DNA from: Microbacterium ureisolvens
GTDB taxonomy: Bacteria > Actinomycetota > Actinomycetes > Actinomycetales > Microbacteriaceae
Direction: 5' to 3'
Length of the DNA stretch: 64,000 nucleotides
Assembly: GCF_015278315.1 (NCBI RefSeq)
Contig: NZ_JADIJE010000002.1
Span: forward strand, 62,001 to 126,000
Position numbers and translations under genes: made by a program. The notes under the pieces were generated by a model, which did not search any database, had not been told where the DNA came from, and was given only the letters and a program-made list of their open reading frames with translations. Below, in pieces: positions 15,299 through 26,231 of this stretch. Within the stretch, counting starts at the first letter, position 1. Each line of letters starts with the position of its first letter.

Positions 15299-16042
15299 GT
15301 GCCGGAACTCGCGTGGTGGGCGTGGGCGCTCCTGGCCGTCGGCGCCGTCGTCGTCGGACTGTCGAAGACCGCCGTGCCGGGTGCCGGGACGATCGCCGTG
15401 GCGATCTTCGCCGCCGTGCTGCCGGCGAAGCAGTCGACAGGCGTCCTGCTGCTCCTGCTGATCGTCGCCGACATCTTCGCCGTGACGATGTACCGCCGGC
15501 ATGCCGATTGGCGGACGCTTCTCCGGCTCGCGCCCGCGGTGGTGGTGGGCGTGCTGCTGGGGGTGGTGTTCCTGTGGTTCACCGACGACGTGTGGGTCAA
15601 GAAGTCGATCGGGGTCATCCTGCTCGCCGTCATCGCGATCACTCTGCTGCGCCGGCGGTTCGCCTCGGGCGTCGAGAGCGGCGGCTCGCACCGCGTCGCT
15701 GCCGCGACCTACGGCTCGCTCGGCGGCTTCACCACCATGGTGGCGAACGCCGCCGGTCCGGTGATGTCGATGTACTTCCTCGCGGCGCGCTTCGAGGTGA
15801 AGGCCTTCCTCGGCACCGCCGCGTGGTTCTTCGCCATCGTGAACCTGTTCAAGGTGCCGTTCTCGATCGGCATCGGGATCATCACGGTGCCGGGCCTGCT
15901 CATCAACCTCGTGCTCGTGCCGTTGGTCGTCGCCGCGGCCTTTCTCGGCCGCTGGCTCGCCGACCGCATGCCGCAGAGCCTGTTCGAGAGGCTCGTGATC
16001 GTCTTCACGATCGTCGGCGCGGTCTACCTGCTGATCGTCTGA
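15299..16042 (+). CDS. TSUP family (TauE/SafE) membrane transporter
   Basis: This 247 aa protein has about eight hydrophobic helices and the TSUP hallmark repeated halves. Half 1 includes AVGAVVVGLSKTAVPGAGTI with the conserved G-x-S/G-K/x-T-x-x-P-G motif. Half 2 has GSLGGFTTMVANAAGPVMSMYF, the matching GGFTSMVANAAGP element. Family members move sulfite, sulfoacetate or other organic sulfur anions; the substrate here is not deducible. The GTG start is one base after the cofD stop, so it is almost certainly cotranscribed with cofD. No functional tie to F420 is known. Confidence 0.9.
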   Translation: MPELAWWAWALLAVGAVVVGLSKTAVPGAGTIAVAIFAAVLPAKQSTGVLLLLLIVADIFAVTMYRRHADWRTLLRLAPAVVVGVLLGVVFLWFTDDVWVKKSIGVILLAVIAITLLRRRFASGVESGGSHRVAAATYGSLGGFTTMVANAAGPVMSMYFLAARFEVKAFLGTAAWFFAIVNLFKVPFSIGIGIITVPGLLINLVLVPLVVAAAFLGRWLADRMPQSLFERLVIVFTIVGAVYLLIV

Positions 16043-16068
16043 CCCCGGTCATCGGGAGCGGGCGCGGT

Positions 16069-16185
16069 CGCGGCATCCGTCACCGGATCCGGTGATGTCG
16101 CGGGCGCAGGAGGTTTCGGCGCCGATCGTCCTACCACGGTGACATCACCTGATCTCGTCACAGCGAGAGGGTGACGGATGCCGCG
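16069..16185. repeat. nested inverted repeats between convergent genes
   Basis: A perfect 16-base inverted repeat CGCGGCATCCGTCACC (16069-16084) / GGTGACGGATGCCGCG (16170-16185) encloses the palindrome TCACCGGATCCGGTGA (16080-16095) and a 9-base pair GGTGATGTC (16091-16099) / GACATCACC (16141-16149). It fills the gap between the convergent TSUP and cupin genes. It may be a bidirectional terminator, or a repeat element that folds in alternative ways. Confidence 0.6.
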
Positions 16186-16197
16186 TCCCGCGCGGTC

Positions 16198-16629
16198 TCA
16201 CGCCCACGGGGACGGGCGCTCGGGCGCACGCCGGCTGTCGTCGGGGAACTCCGGAAGCTCCTGACCGCCCGCGCGAAGGCACAGCCAGCGCAGCTGTTCC
16301 GGGCTGTCGGGCAGTGCGCGCCACGTGCGGAAGACGCCCTGACCGACGCGCACGACGGTGCCGGGACCGACGTCGACGAGGTCGTCGTCAAGGGCCATCT
16401 GCCCGCGGCCGGCGAGGAACACGTAGACCTCCTCGATGCGCTCGTGCACGTGCCAGTAGCCCGCTTCCTCACCGGGCTCGAACGCGTTCGCGCTCATGCC
16501 GATGTACTGCATCGTGAGCTCGTGGTCGACGATGCGCCGGCCATCACGCGACCTCTCCGGTGTGAACCCGCCGTAGTGTGCCCGCCACTGGTCGAGCCCA
16601 CCCATCTCCAGCACCTCGTAGTCGCTCAT
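16198..16629 (-). CDS. cupin domain protein in the F420 operon
   Basis: The 143 aa protein has a single cupin barrel: motif 1 YWHVHERIEEVYVFLAGRGQM (H-x-H ... E) and motif 2 VDVGPGTVVRVGQGVFRTWRAL, in which the usual motif-2 histidine is absent or replaced. It is the last gene of the minus-strand F420 operon. Its ATG overlaps the cofC stop by one base (TGATG), so it is translationally coupled. It could bind a metal or a small ligand; no enzymatic role is known. Its coupling to cofC is the only functional hint. Confidence 0.85.
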   Translation of the reverse strand: MSDYEVLEMGGLDQWRAHYGGFTPERSRDGRRIVDHELTMQYIGMSANAFEPGEEAGYWHVHERIEEVYVFLAGRGQMALDDDLVDVGPGTVVRVGQGVFRTWRALPDSPEQLRWLCLRAGGQELPEFPDDSRRAPERPSPWA

Positions 16630-17372
16630 CAGGTCAGGCTATCCGGGAGGGAGGCCAGCAGCGCGGCCGTGCGCGGACCCAGACCCAGGGCGCGCGCAGC
16701 CTCGAGCTGATCGGCCGTGTCGACGTCGCGACGCAGGGTCGAGGCATCCGTCACCGCCAGCGCCTCGCAGCCGAGCGCCACATGCCGGGCGAACGAGCCG
16801 TCGCCGAACGACGACCTCCACTCCACGCCGGGGGCGGCGGTCACGAGCGTCGAGCCGGTGCCTTCGGCGTCGGCCACGACGGCGCGGTCGACGGATGCCG
16901 CGGCCCGCAGCGCGTCGGCGAGATCACCGGGCCGCAGCGACGGGAGGTCGCCGAGGAGCGCGGCGCGCGGCATCCGCCCCTGCGGATCGAGCGCCGCCAC
17001 GCCCGTCGCGACCGCCGCGTCGAGGCCGCGGGGCTCGCCCTCGGGAACGAAACGGAGCGCGGGGATCATCGCCGCCTCCCGCGCGAGCGCGGGATCGTCC
17101 GACACGACGACGACCTGCAGCACGAGCTCGCACCGAGCCGCCGCCTCGATCGTGTCGAGCGCGATCGCGTGGGCGAGCGCGGCGCGGTCCGCGCCGGGCA
17201 CGTCGAGCCGCGACTTGCCGCGGGCCGCCCGTTTCACCGGAACGACGACGATCCACCGTGCTCGGCGGAACTCCACGGATGCGGCGGTTTCCGCCGCCGG
17301 GGCGCCCGCAACGGGCCGGACGGCATGCGGATCCGTGGAGTTCCGCCGCCGCCTGCCGAACAGCGGCGTCAC
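16629..17372 (-). CDS. cofC: 2-phospho-L-lactate guanylyltransferase
   Basis: The product activates phospholactate or phosphoenolpyruvate with GTP for CofD (FbiD in mycobacteria). The nucleotidyltransferase signature WIVVVPVKRAARGKSRL, the metal/donor strand VVVSDDPAL, the central AALLGDLPSLRPGDLADAL and the closing FGDGSFARHVALGCE ... RRDVDTADQLE are all present. GTG 17372 gives 247 aa and a 4-base GTGA overlap with fgd. However, the first ~32 residues are low-complexity and contain a perfect inverted repeat, and GTG 17276 (215 aa) matches the usual family start. The real N terminus is therefore uncertain. Confidence 0.92.
   Translation of the reverse strand: MTPLFGRRRRNSTDPHAVRPVAGAPAAETAASVEFRRARWIVVVPVKRAARGKSRLDVPGADRAALAHAIALDTIEAAARCELVLQVVVVSDDPALAREAAMIPALRFVPEGEPRGLDAAVATGVAALDPQGRMPRAALLGDLPSLRPGDLADALRAAASVDRAVVADAEGTGSTLVTAAPGVEWRSSFGDGSFARHVALGCEALAVTDASTLRRDVDTADQLEAARALGLGPRTAALLASLPDSLT
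17264..17347. repeat. 17-base perfect inverted repeat in the cofC 5' region
   Basis: GGCGGAACTCCACGGAT (17264-17280) is repeated in reverse complement as ATCCGTGGAGTTCCGCC (17331-17347). The 50-base interior contains a further GGCGG/CCGCC hairpin. It lies inside or just before the true cofC coding start and looks like a REP-type element. Confidence 0.6.
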
Positions 17373-18382
17373 GCGCCGTACTTCGCGCGCAGGCGCGGCA
17401 GGATCTCTTCGCCGTACATGCGCAGGAACGTGCCCTGGTCGTGGCCGGGGTCGTGGAAGACGAGGTGCCGGAAGCCGAGGTCGATGTACCAGCCGATGCG
17501 CTCGACGTGCTCGTCGGGATCGTCCGACACGATGAAGCGCGACGCAGCCCGCTCGATCGGCAGGGCCTCGCCGAGCCGCTGCATCTCGATGGGGTCGTCG
17601 ACGCCCATCTTCTCCTCCGGGGTGAGGGCCAACGGCGCCCAGAAACGGGTCTTCTCGCGCGCTTCGTCGAGGGTCTGCGCGAGCGACACCTTGATCTCCA
17701 TCAGCGTGTCGATCGCATCGGGCGCGCGACCGGCCTTCTCGAGACCCTCGTGGAGCGCCGGCAGCAGCGTGTCGGTGTAGAGCTCGCGCTTCTTGCCGCT
17801 CGTCGTGATGAAGCCGTCGGCGATGCGTCCCGCCAGCCGCGTCGCGGCGGGGCCTGCGGCGCCGATGTAGATCGGCACGGGCTCGGGCAGCTTGTCGTAG
17901 ATCGTGATGTTGTGCGCGTGATAGTACGTGCCGTCGAAGTTGACGCGGTCCTCCGACCACAGGCGGCGGATGAGGCCGATCGCCTCCTTGAGCCGCTGGA
18001 ACCGCTCGGGCGGCTCGGGCCACGTGATGCCGAGGTTCGCCTCGTTGAGCGCTTCGCCGGTGCCGACGCCGAGGATCACCCGCCCCGGGTACATCACGCC
18101 GAGCGTCGCGAAGTCCTGCGCGACGACGGTCGGGTTGTAGCGGAACGTCGGAGTCAGCACCGACGTGCCGATGAGCACGCGCGAGGTCTTCGCGCCGAGC
18201 GCGCCGAGCCACGGAACGGATGCAGGAGCGTGGCCGCCGTCGTGCAGCCAGGGCTGCAGGTGGTCCGAGATGAAGACCGAGTCGAACCCGGCCTCCTCGG
18301 CCTGGATCGCGTAGTCCAGCAGCTCGGCCGGGCCGAACTGCTCGGCCGAGGCCTTGTAGCCGAAGCGCAGGGGGACAGTCAT
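17369..18382 (-). CDS. fgd: F420-dependent glucose-6-phosphate dehydrogenase
   Basis: The 337 aa luciferase-like TIM-barrel enzyme oxidises glucose-6-phosphate to 6-phosphogluconolactone and reduces F420 to F420H2. It is near-collinear with mycobacterial Fgd1 (336 aa). It begins RFGYKASAEQFGPAELLDYA and has SDHLQPWLHDGGHAP (the F420-binding DH-x-Q-P-W region), ILGVGTGEALNEANLG, and the phosphate-site elements. Near the C terminus it has FRHLVFHDPGHDQGTFLRMYG. It overlaps the upstream monooxygenase stop by ATGA (18379-18382) and cofC by GTGA, in the middle of the coupled F420 operon. It supplies the reduced cofactor for F420-dependent reductases encoded elsewhere. Confidence 0.94.
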   Translation of the reverse strand: MTVPLRFGYKASAEQFGPAELLDYAIQAEEAGFDSVFISDHLQPWLHDGGHAPASVPWLGALGAKTSRVLIGTSVLTPTFRYNPTVVAQDFATLGVMYPGRVILGVGTGEALNEANLGITWPEPPERFQRLKEAIGLIRRLWSEDRVNFDGTYYHAHNITIYDKLPEPVPIYIGAAGPAATRLAGRIADGFITTSGKKRELYTDTLLPALHEGLEKAGRAPDAIDTLMEIKVSLAQTLDEAREKTRFWAPLALTPEEKMGVDDPIEMQRLGEALPIERAASRFIVSDDPDEHVERIGWYIDLGFRHLVFHDPGHDQGTFLRMYGEEILPRLRAKYGA

Positions 18383-19856
18383 GCGGTGCTCCCTTCCAGA
18401 GCGGGGGCGGGCAGGAACTCCGAGCCGTCGGCGCGGGCGAGCCGTTCACGGAACGCGTCGACCGTGCCCGGCCACAGCAAGGCGAGCCGGCCCGAGCGCT
18501 CGTCGACGTACCAGTTGCGGCATCCGCCGGTCATCCAGCGGGTGGATGCCGCCGCCCGCGCAATCTCGTCGGTGTAGGTCCGCTCGGCGGCGGGATCGAC
18601 GCGCAGCACCCGGCCCGCCCGGCGGTCGAGCACGCGCGTGACGTAACCGGCCTGCTCCTCGATCATGAGCACCGACGAGGAGTGGCCGAGCGAGGCGTTC
18701 GGGCCGTTGAGCACGAAGAGGTTGGGGAAGCCGGCGACGACCGTCGAGGCGAACGCCGTCATGCCTGCTGACCAGTGGTCGGCGAGCGTCACGCCGCCCT
18801 CGCCCGTGACGAGCTGGGCGTACGGCTGGCGGGTCGAGGCGAAGCCGGTCGCCAGGACGAGAGCGTCGACCTCGTGGCGCGATCCGTCGGAGGCGATGAG
18901 CGCGGAGCCTTCGACCGCGGCCAGCGCCTCCGGCACGAGGGTCACAGCGTCGGAGGCGACCGCCGGGTAGAACTCGTCCGAGAGCAGCACCCTCTTGCAG
19001 CCGAAGGCGTAGTCCGGCGTGAGCGCGGCGCGGAGTGCGGGGTCGGCGACCTGCCGGGCGAGGTGGGCACAGGCGACGGCCTCGGCCTCCGCCGCGGCCG
19101 CGGAGTCGCCCGAGCGCGATGCGAAGCGCGCCTCCCCCTCGGCGTAGAGCTCAACGCGGAGCGCTTCCAGCGCCTGCGGGGTCGCCGCGAACCGGGCCCG
19201 GTCGGCGTCGGAGTACGCATCGCCGCCGCGCGGGACGATCCACGCCGGGGTCCGCTGGAACAGCGTCACGTGCGCGGCCGTGCGCGCGAGCTCGGGCACG
19301 ATCTGCACCGCGCTGGCCCCCGTGCCGACGACGCCGACACGTGCTCCGGCGAGGTCGGCGTCGTGGTCCCACCGCGCGGAGTGGAACAGCGGCCCCGGGA
19401 ACTGCTCGAGGCCCGAGATCCGCGGAATGGTGGGCTCCGTCAGCCTCCCGCACGCGAGCACGAGCACGTCGGCGACGATGGTGTCGGCGTCAGGCGCCGA
19501 CCCGGTGCTGATGCGCCACACGTCGTGCGCGGCATCCCACTGCGCCGTCCGCATCGGGGTATTCAGGCGCAGCCGATCCCGCAGGCCCTCGGCGTCGACG
19601 ACGCGGTCGAGGTACCGATGGATCTCGGCGCCCTTCGCGTACGTGCCCGACCACGACGGGTTCGGGTGCGCCGCGAACCCGTACAGGTGCGAGGGCACGT
19701 CGCACGCGACGCCCGGGTAGGTGTTGTCGCGCCACGTGCCGCCGACGGATGCCGCGCGCTCGAGCACGACGAAGTCCTCGCGGCCCGCGCGGCGCAGAGC
19801 GGAGGCCACGCCGATGCCGGCGAATCCGGCCCCGACGATCGCGACCTCGACGCGGA

Positions 19857-19860
<4 letters not shown>
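18379..19860 (-). CDS. flavin-containing (Baeyer-Villiger type) monooxygenase
   Basis: The 493 aa FAD/NADPH monooxygenase has an N-terminal FAD Rossmann motif VAIVGAGFAGIGVASAL and the second, NADPH Rossmann motif GVVGTGASAVQIVPELA. Between them is FPGPLFHSARWD, which fits the Baeyer-Villiger fingerprint F-x-G-x-x-x-H-x-x-x-W. It also has GGTWRDNTYPGVACDVPSHLYGF, conserved in that class. These enzymes insert oxygen into ketones; the substrate is unknown. It is coupled by ATGA overlaps to fbiC upstream and fgd downstream. Such a monooxygenase is not a known F420 biosynthesis enzyme, so its place inside the operon is unusual. Confidence 0.92.
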
Positions 19861-22349
<2,489 letters not shown>

Positions 22350-22452
22350 CGATCCAGTCTTGCACCGCGCGCGGGCGGCGGGGTCGCGGATCGTTGCCCT
22401 CCCGTAAGCAAATGAGGCCGGTTCCGGGCGCCCGCGCTGGCAGACTGGGCAC

Positions 22453-22923
22453 ATGGTGACGCTGCTGCTCGACTCGACGCAGCTCGAGGTCGTGCTGTCG
22501 CTGTCGGAGCGAGCGCTGTCATTCCGCAAGGGGAATGTCGTCATCGAGCGCTCGGCGATCACGAAGGTGCAGCTCACCGACGACGCGTGGACCTGGCTCC
22601 GCGGCATCCCCAGCCCCGGCACGCTCGTGCGCGGAGTGATCGCGATGGGCACCTGGCGTTCCGCGGGCGGCGACGACTTCGCGCTGGTCCGCCGGCGACG
22701 GCCGAGCGTCGTGATCGACCTCGACGGTCACCCCGAGTACCACCGCATCATCCTCACGACCCGCCACGGTCTCGCGCTCGTGCAGGCGCTGCGCGTCGAG
22801 GTCGCCGAGGAGGCGGTCGACGTGGTCGACATCGCCGCCGAGACCGGCACGATCCCGGTCGTTCCGGAGAAGAAGCTGCGCAAGCGCAAGACCCCTGCTC
22901 CGGCTCCGGCCCCCGCCACCTGA
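22453..22923 (+). CDS. PH-like domain hypothetical protein
   Basis: The 156 aa protein is all-beta in its first ~115 residues (LSLSERALSFRKGNVVIERSAITKVQLTD ... PSVVIDLDGHPEYHRIILTTRHG), resembling bacterial PH-like domains that bind lipids or partner proteins. It ends in a C-terminal helix and a Lys/Pro/Ala tail (KKLRKRKTPAPAPAPAT). It has no signal peptide or membrane segment. The gene is divergent from fbiC across 103 bases. A CAGACT box (22441-22446) ends 6 bases before the ATG, suggesting a leaderless message. The function is unknown. Confidence 0.75.
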   Translation: MVTLLLDSTQLEVVLSLSERALSFRKGNVVIERSAITKVQLTDDAWTWLRGIPSPGTLVRGVIAMGTWRSAGGDDFALVRRRRPSVVIDLDGHPEYHRIILTTRHGLALVQALRVEVAEEAVDVVDIAAETGTIPVVPEKKLRKRKTPAPAPAPAT

Positions 22924-22947
22924 CGGCGCCGGCCTGCCCCGGACCGG

Positions 22948-23766
22948 TCAGCTCACGTCGCGACGCCAGCTCGCCAGCTGCCCGAGCACGACGAAGACCA
23001 CGGCGTAGCCGAGGAGCACGAGCCCGCCGACCCACCACTCGAGTTCGTCCGACGAGCCCTGCGGCATCGACGCCGAGAAGACGCTCGCCCCGACGAGCGC
23101 GTCGCTCGCCGCGCCCGGGAGAAAGCGCGTGACATCCGACAGGCCCTCGACGAACGCGGCGGCGGTGCGCCCGATCGGCTCGACGAACTGCGTGAACACC
23201 AGCACCCCCACGATGGCGGCCACCTGGTTGCGCACGAGCGCTCCGACCCCGACGCCGATGAGCGTCCACAGGACGTAGGCGAGCAGCATCCGTCCGAGCA
23301 TCGCCCACGTGTCGGGCGACGTGAGCTCGGTCCCCAGGCCGAAGCCCGCGAGGAACGCCGCGGACGTGCCGACCGCGGCGATTATGCCGATGATCCCGAG
23401 GATGACGCCGATCAGGATGCCGACGGCGAGCTTCGCGGCGAGCACGCGCCCGCGGCGCGGCGTCGCGAGGAAGGTCGGGGTCAGGGTCTTGTGCCGGAAC
23501 TCCGCCGTCACCATGAGCGTGCCGACGAGCAGCGGGAACACGTAGCCGACGGTCGTGGCTGTGCTGTACAGCGTCGCGGCGAGGCCCTCCTCGGGCAGCG
23601 GCGGCGCGTCGCCCGGCAGCGATCCGGTCGCCGCGGCCGCGAACACGAAGCCGAGCGCCGCGGCCGTGAACGCGACGTAGGCGAAGAGGACGATCGCGAG
23701 GATCCACCAGATGCTCGTCGAGAACAGCTTCGTGGTCTCGGCCCGTGTCGCCGCGGTGAGGCTCAT
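22948..23766 (-). CDS. ABC-2 type exporter permease
   Basis: The 272 aa protein has six hydrophobic helices in the ABC-2 pattern. A cytoplasmic start MSLTAATRAETTKLFSTSIWWIL leads into TM1, a short extracellular loop (GSLPGDAPPLPEEG) follows, then TVGYVFPLLVGTLMVTAEFRHKTLTPTFLATPRR, a conserved element of antibiotic/peptide exporters. The ATG is coupled by an ATGA overlap (23763-23766) to the long ATPase gene, with which it forms one transporter. The substrate is unknown; drug, lipid or peptide export is typical of the class. Confidence 0.9.
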   Translation of the reverse strand: MSLTAATRAETTKLFSTSIWWILAIVLFAYVAFTAAALGFVFAAAATGSLPGDAPPLPEEGLAATLYSTATTVGYVFPLLVGTLMVTAEFRHKTLTPTFLATPRRGRVLAAKLAVGILIGVILGIIGIIAAVGTSAAFLAGFGLGTELTSPDTWAMLGRMLLAYVLWTLIGVGVGALVRNQVAAIVGVLVFTQFVEPIGRTAAAFVEGLSDVTRFLPGAASDALVGASVFSASMPQGSSDELEWWVGGLVLLGYAVVFVVLGQLASWRRDVS

Positions 23767-26090
23767 CGGTCGCCTCCTTCGTCGTCGCGGGATTCGGGGG
23801 AGTCGGCGGCGGTGACGTCCGCCAGGACGGCCGGGTCGTCGTCGGCGACGGATGCCTCGTCCGCGGGCGTGCCGCCGGCTTCCGGTGTGCCCGGGCCGTC
23901 GTGGGCGTCGTCGCCGGGATCGGCCTCGGGCGGCACCCATGCCTCGGGCTGCGCCTCGGGAGCGGGGTCTGCGTCCGACGCAGTGCCGGGGTCGGAGTCG
24001 GTGTCGGGGGCGCTGTCGGGTGCGGAGTCGCGGTCGGTGTTGGGCTCGGAGTCGGTGGCAGCGCCGGGGCCGGGTGCGGTGTCGGGGGCGCTGTGGGCGT
24101 CGGGCTCGGTGTCGGGGGCGCTGTCGCCGTCGGGCTCGGTCTCGGGGGCGGTGCCGGCGCCGACGTTCGCGGTGTGGTCGAAGGCGGCGAAGAAGGCGTC
24201 GGCCTCGCGGTCGGACTCCGTCTTCTCGTAATGCTCCCAGGGACGATCGTCGTCCGCGTCGACCGGCTCCGGCGTCGAGAGCTCATCGTCGATCTCGCCG
24301 ATGGCATCGACGTCCGGGTCGGAATCCTCGGGCGCCCACGGGTCGAAGGCGGCGGCGGGCTGTGGCACGACGTCGATCACTCCGGTGCTCGCCACCGCCC
24401 AGGTGGGGGAGGAGGGCGCACCGGACTCGTCCGCGTCCGGCGAGGCCTCGGCGTCGTGATCGGAAGGGGGTTCGGATGCCGTCGGCTCGACGGACCCGGA
24501 ATCCGCCGGCGCGTCCGGCTGTGAGTCGGATTGCGGCCCTGCGACGGCACCGTGGGTCGCGGCAGGATCGGGGGTGTCAGGCCCGGCGGGTTCGGCATCC
24601 GCCGCCGCGTCCGGCTCGGAGACGGGCTCCGACTGGTCGACATCGTCGGCAGCTGCGGCCGGCACAGCGGCCCCGGACTCCGCGGGTGCGGCCACAGGCG
24701 CAGTCGGCGCGGTGGGCTCGGCATCCGCCGCGGCTACCTGCTCCGCGGCTACAGGCTCTGCGGCTACAGGCTCCTCGGCCACAGGCTCCGCGGCCAGAGG
24801 CTCCGCCGACACAGCGAGTACGGGTTCGGACTCAGCGGATTCCGCCGCTCCCGGCTCGGCCACGTCGGAGCGGCGGATGTCTTCGTCCGCCCGCCTCTCG
24901 TCCGCCCAGGCGGCACCGGCAGCGGCTGCCAGCGATGCCGCAGCGCCGGGCGCTCCGGTCGCCTCGGCGTCGAGTGCGGCGGCGCTGAGCGCCGACTCCT
25001 CGGCCTCCTCGGCCTCCGCGTCCTCGTCCGTCGGCGCCTCGACGTCTGCTCCGGCGCCCGCCGCAACCGCAGCGCCCGCTGCGACGCCCGCCGCGCCGCC
25101 GGCCACCGCTGCCGCCGAGGCATCCGACTCGGCCGGGGCTGCGGCATCCGTCGCTCCGACCGGCGACAGCGCGCCCACACCGGCGCTCGCGTGCACCCGG
25201 GTGCCGTTCACCAGGTCGAGGAAGACCTCCTCGAGCGCGGGGCCCCGCCGGTGCAGCGACGACAGCGCGACTCCGGCCGCCGCCGCGGCGGCGCCGACGG
25301 TCGTCGGGTCCACGCCGCGCACGGTGAGCCCCGAGCGGAGCACCTCGAAGGGCACCCCGGCCGCCTGCAGCGCCGCCGTCAGCGCGGCGCGGTCGGGGGC
25401 GTCGACCACGGTGGCCGACTCGTCGGAGTCGGTGAGCTCGTCGACCTCGCCCTGGAACACCAGCCGCCCGCGCGAGATGATCAGCAGCGCGTCGACGGTC
25501 TGCTGCACCTCGGCCAGCAGGTGCGACGACACCAGCACCGTGCGCCCCTCGGCGGCGAGCTGGCGGAGGAAGCCGCGCATCCACCGGATGCCCTCGGGAT
25601 CGAGGCCGTTCGACGGCTCATCGAGCACGAGCACGCCCGGATCGCCGATCAGGGCATACGCGAGGCCGAGCCGCTGGCGCATGCCGAGCGAGAAGCCGCC
25701 GACCTTGCGGCCCGCGGCATCAGTCAGCCCCACGAGATCGAGCACCTCGCCGACGCGCGCCTTCGAGATGCCCGCCGCCTGCGCGTAGATCGTGAGATGG
25801 GCGGCGGCGGTGCGGCCGGGATGGAAGCTGGATGCCTCGAGCACGGCGCCCACGGTCTGCAGCGGGCTGTCGAGCTCGGCGTAGCGCCGGCCGCCGATCG
25901 TGGCGGTCCCCTCGGTCGCGCGGACCAGCCCGAGCAGGATCCGCAGCGTCGTCGTCTTGCCGGCGCCGTTCGGCCCGAGGAATCCGGTCACCCTCCCCGG
26001 TTCGACGCGGGCTGAAAGCCCTGAGACCGCCGTGACGGCGCCGAAGCGCTTGGTGACACCTGAGAACTCCAGCGACTGGCCGTGGGGCAT
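23763..26090 (-). CDS. ABC transporter ATPase with ~470-residue disordered tail
   Basis: The product is 775 aa, against about 300 for the family. Residues ~5-225 are a complete ATPase: Walker A GFLGPNGAGKTT, signature GFSLGMRQRLGLA, Walker B VLVLDEPSNGLDPEG, and H-loop VLVSSHLLAEVQ. An accessory beta domain follows to about residue 305 (RAALTAALQAAGVPFEVLRSG). The rest (nt 23763 to ~25190) is a low-complexity Ala/Glu/Pro/Asp tail with repeated VAAEP units, one Trp/Glu-rich patch (DRPWEHYEKTESDREADAF), and no recognisable domain. It is coupled to the permease. The tail is GC-rich like its neighbours, so I infer lineage-specific expansion rather than gene fusion. Confidence 0.9.
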   Translation of the reverse strand: MPHGQSLEFSGVTKRFGAVTAVSGLSARVEPGRVTGFLGPNGAGKTTTLRILLGLVRATEGTATIGGRRYAELDSPLQTVGAVLEASSFHPGRTAAAHLTIYAQAAGISKARVGEVLDLVGLTDAAGRKVGGFSLGMRQRLGLAYALIGDPGVLVLDEPSNGLDPEGIRWMRGFLRQLAAEGRTVLVSSHLLAEVQQTVDALLIISRGRLVFQGEVDELTDSDESATVVDAPDRAALTAALQAAGVPFEVLRSGLTVRGVDPTTVGAAAAAAGVALSSLHRRGPALEEVFLDLVNGTRVHASAGVGALSPVGATDAAAPAESDASAAAVAGGAAGVAAGAAVAAGAGADVEAPTDEDAEAEEAEESALSAAALDAEATGAPGAAASLAAAAGAAWADERRADEDIRRSDVAEPGAAESAESEPVLAVSAEPLAAEPVAEEPVAAEPVAAEQVAAADAEPTAPTAPVAAPAESGAAVPAAAADDVDQSEPVSEPDAAADAEPAGPDTPDPAATHGAVAGPQSDSQPDAPADSGSVEPTASEPPSDHDAEASPDADESGAPSSPTWAVASTGVIDVVPQPAAAFDPWAPEDSDPDVDAIGEIDDELSTPEPVDADDDRPWEHYEKTESDREADAFFAAFDHTANVGAGTAPETEPDGDSAPDTEPDAHSAPDTAPGPGAATDSEPNTDRDSAPDSAPDTDSDPGTASDADPAPEAQPEAWVPPEADPGDDAHDGPGTPEAGGTPADEASVADDDPAVLADVTAADSPESRDDEGGDR

Positions 26091-26218
26091 GCCGAACCCT
26101 CTCGTAGGTCGTGAGCTGACACCCCGCGGGGGCTATGGGACGGGGCCGCTTCGTTGCGGAACTGAGTCCCATCCTGGCGGAAATCCCGGTCCAGCGTGGG
26201 AGAACTTCGCTCGCCCGG

Positions 26219-26224
26219 TAACGT
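26219..26224 (+). promoter_or_regulatory. -10 box for leaderless enoyl-CoA hydratase-family gene
   Basis: TAACGT ends exactly 7 bases before GTG 26232, with no ribosome binding site in between; this is a leaderless arrangement. Confidence 0.5.
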
Positions 26225-26231
26225 TGCGCTC

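Noticed and set aside
16080..16095. TCACCGGATCCGGTGA as a regulator operator
   Set aside because: It is in a gap between convergent genes with no promoter, so a role in RNA structure or termination is more likely.
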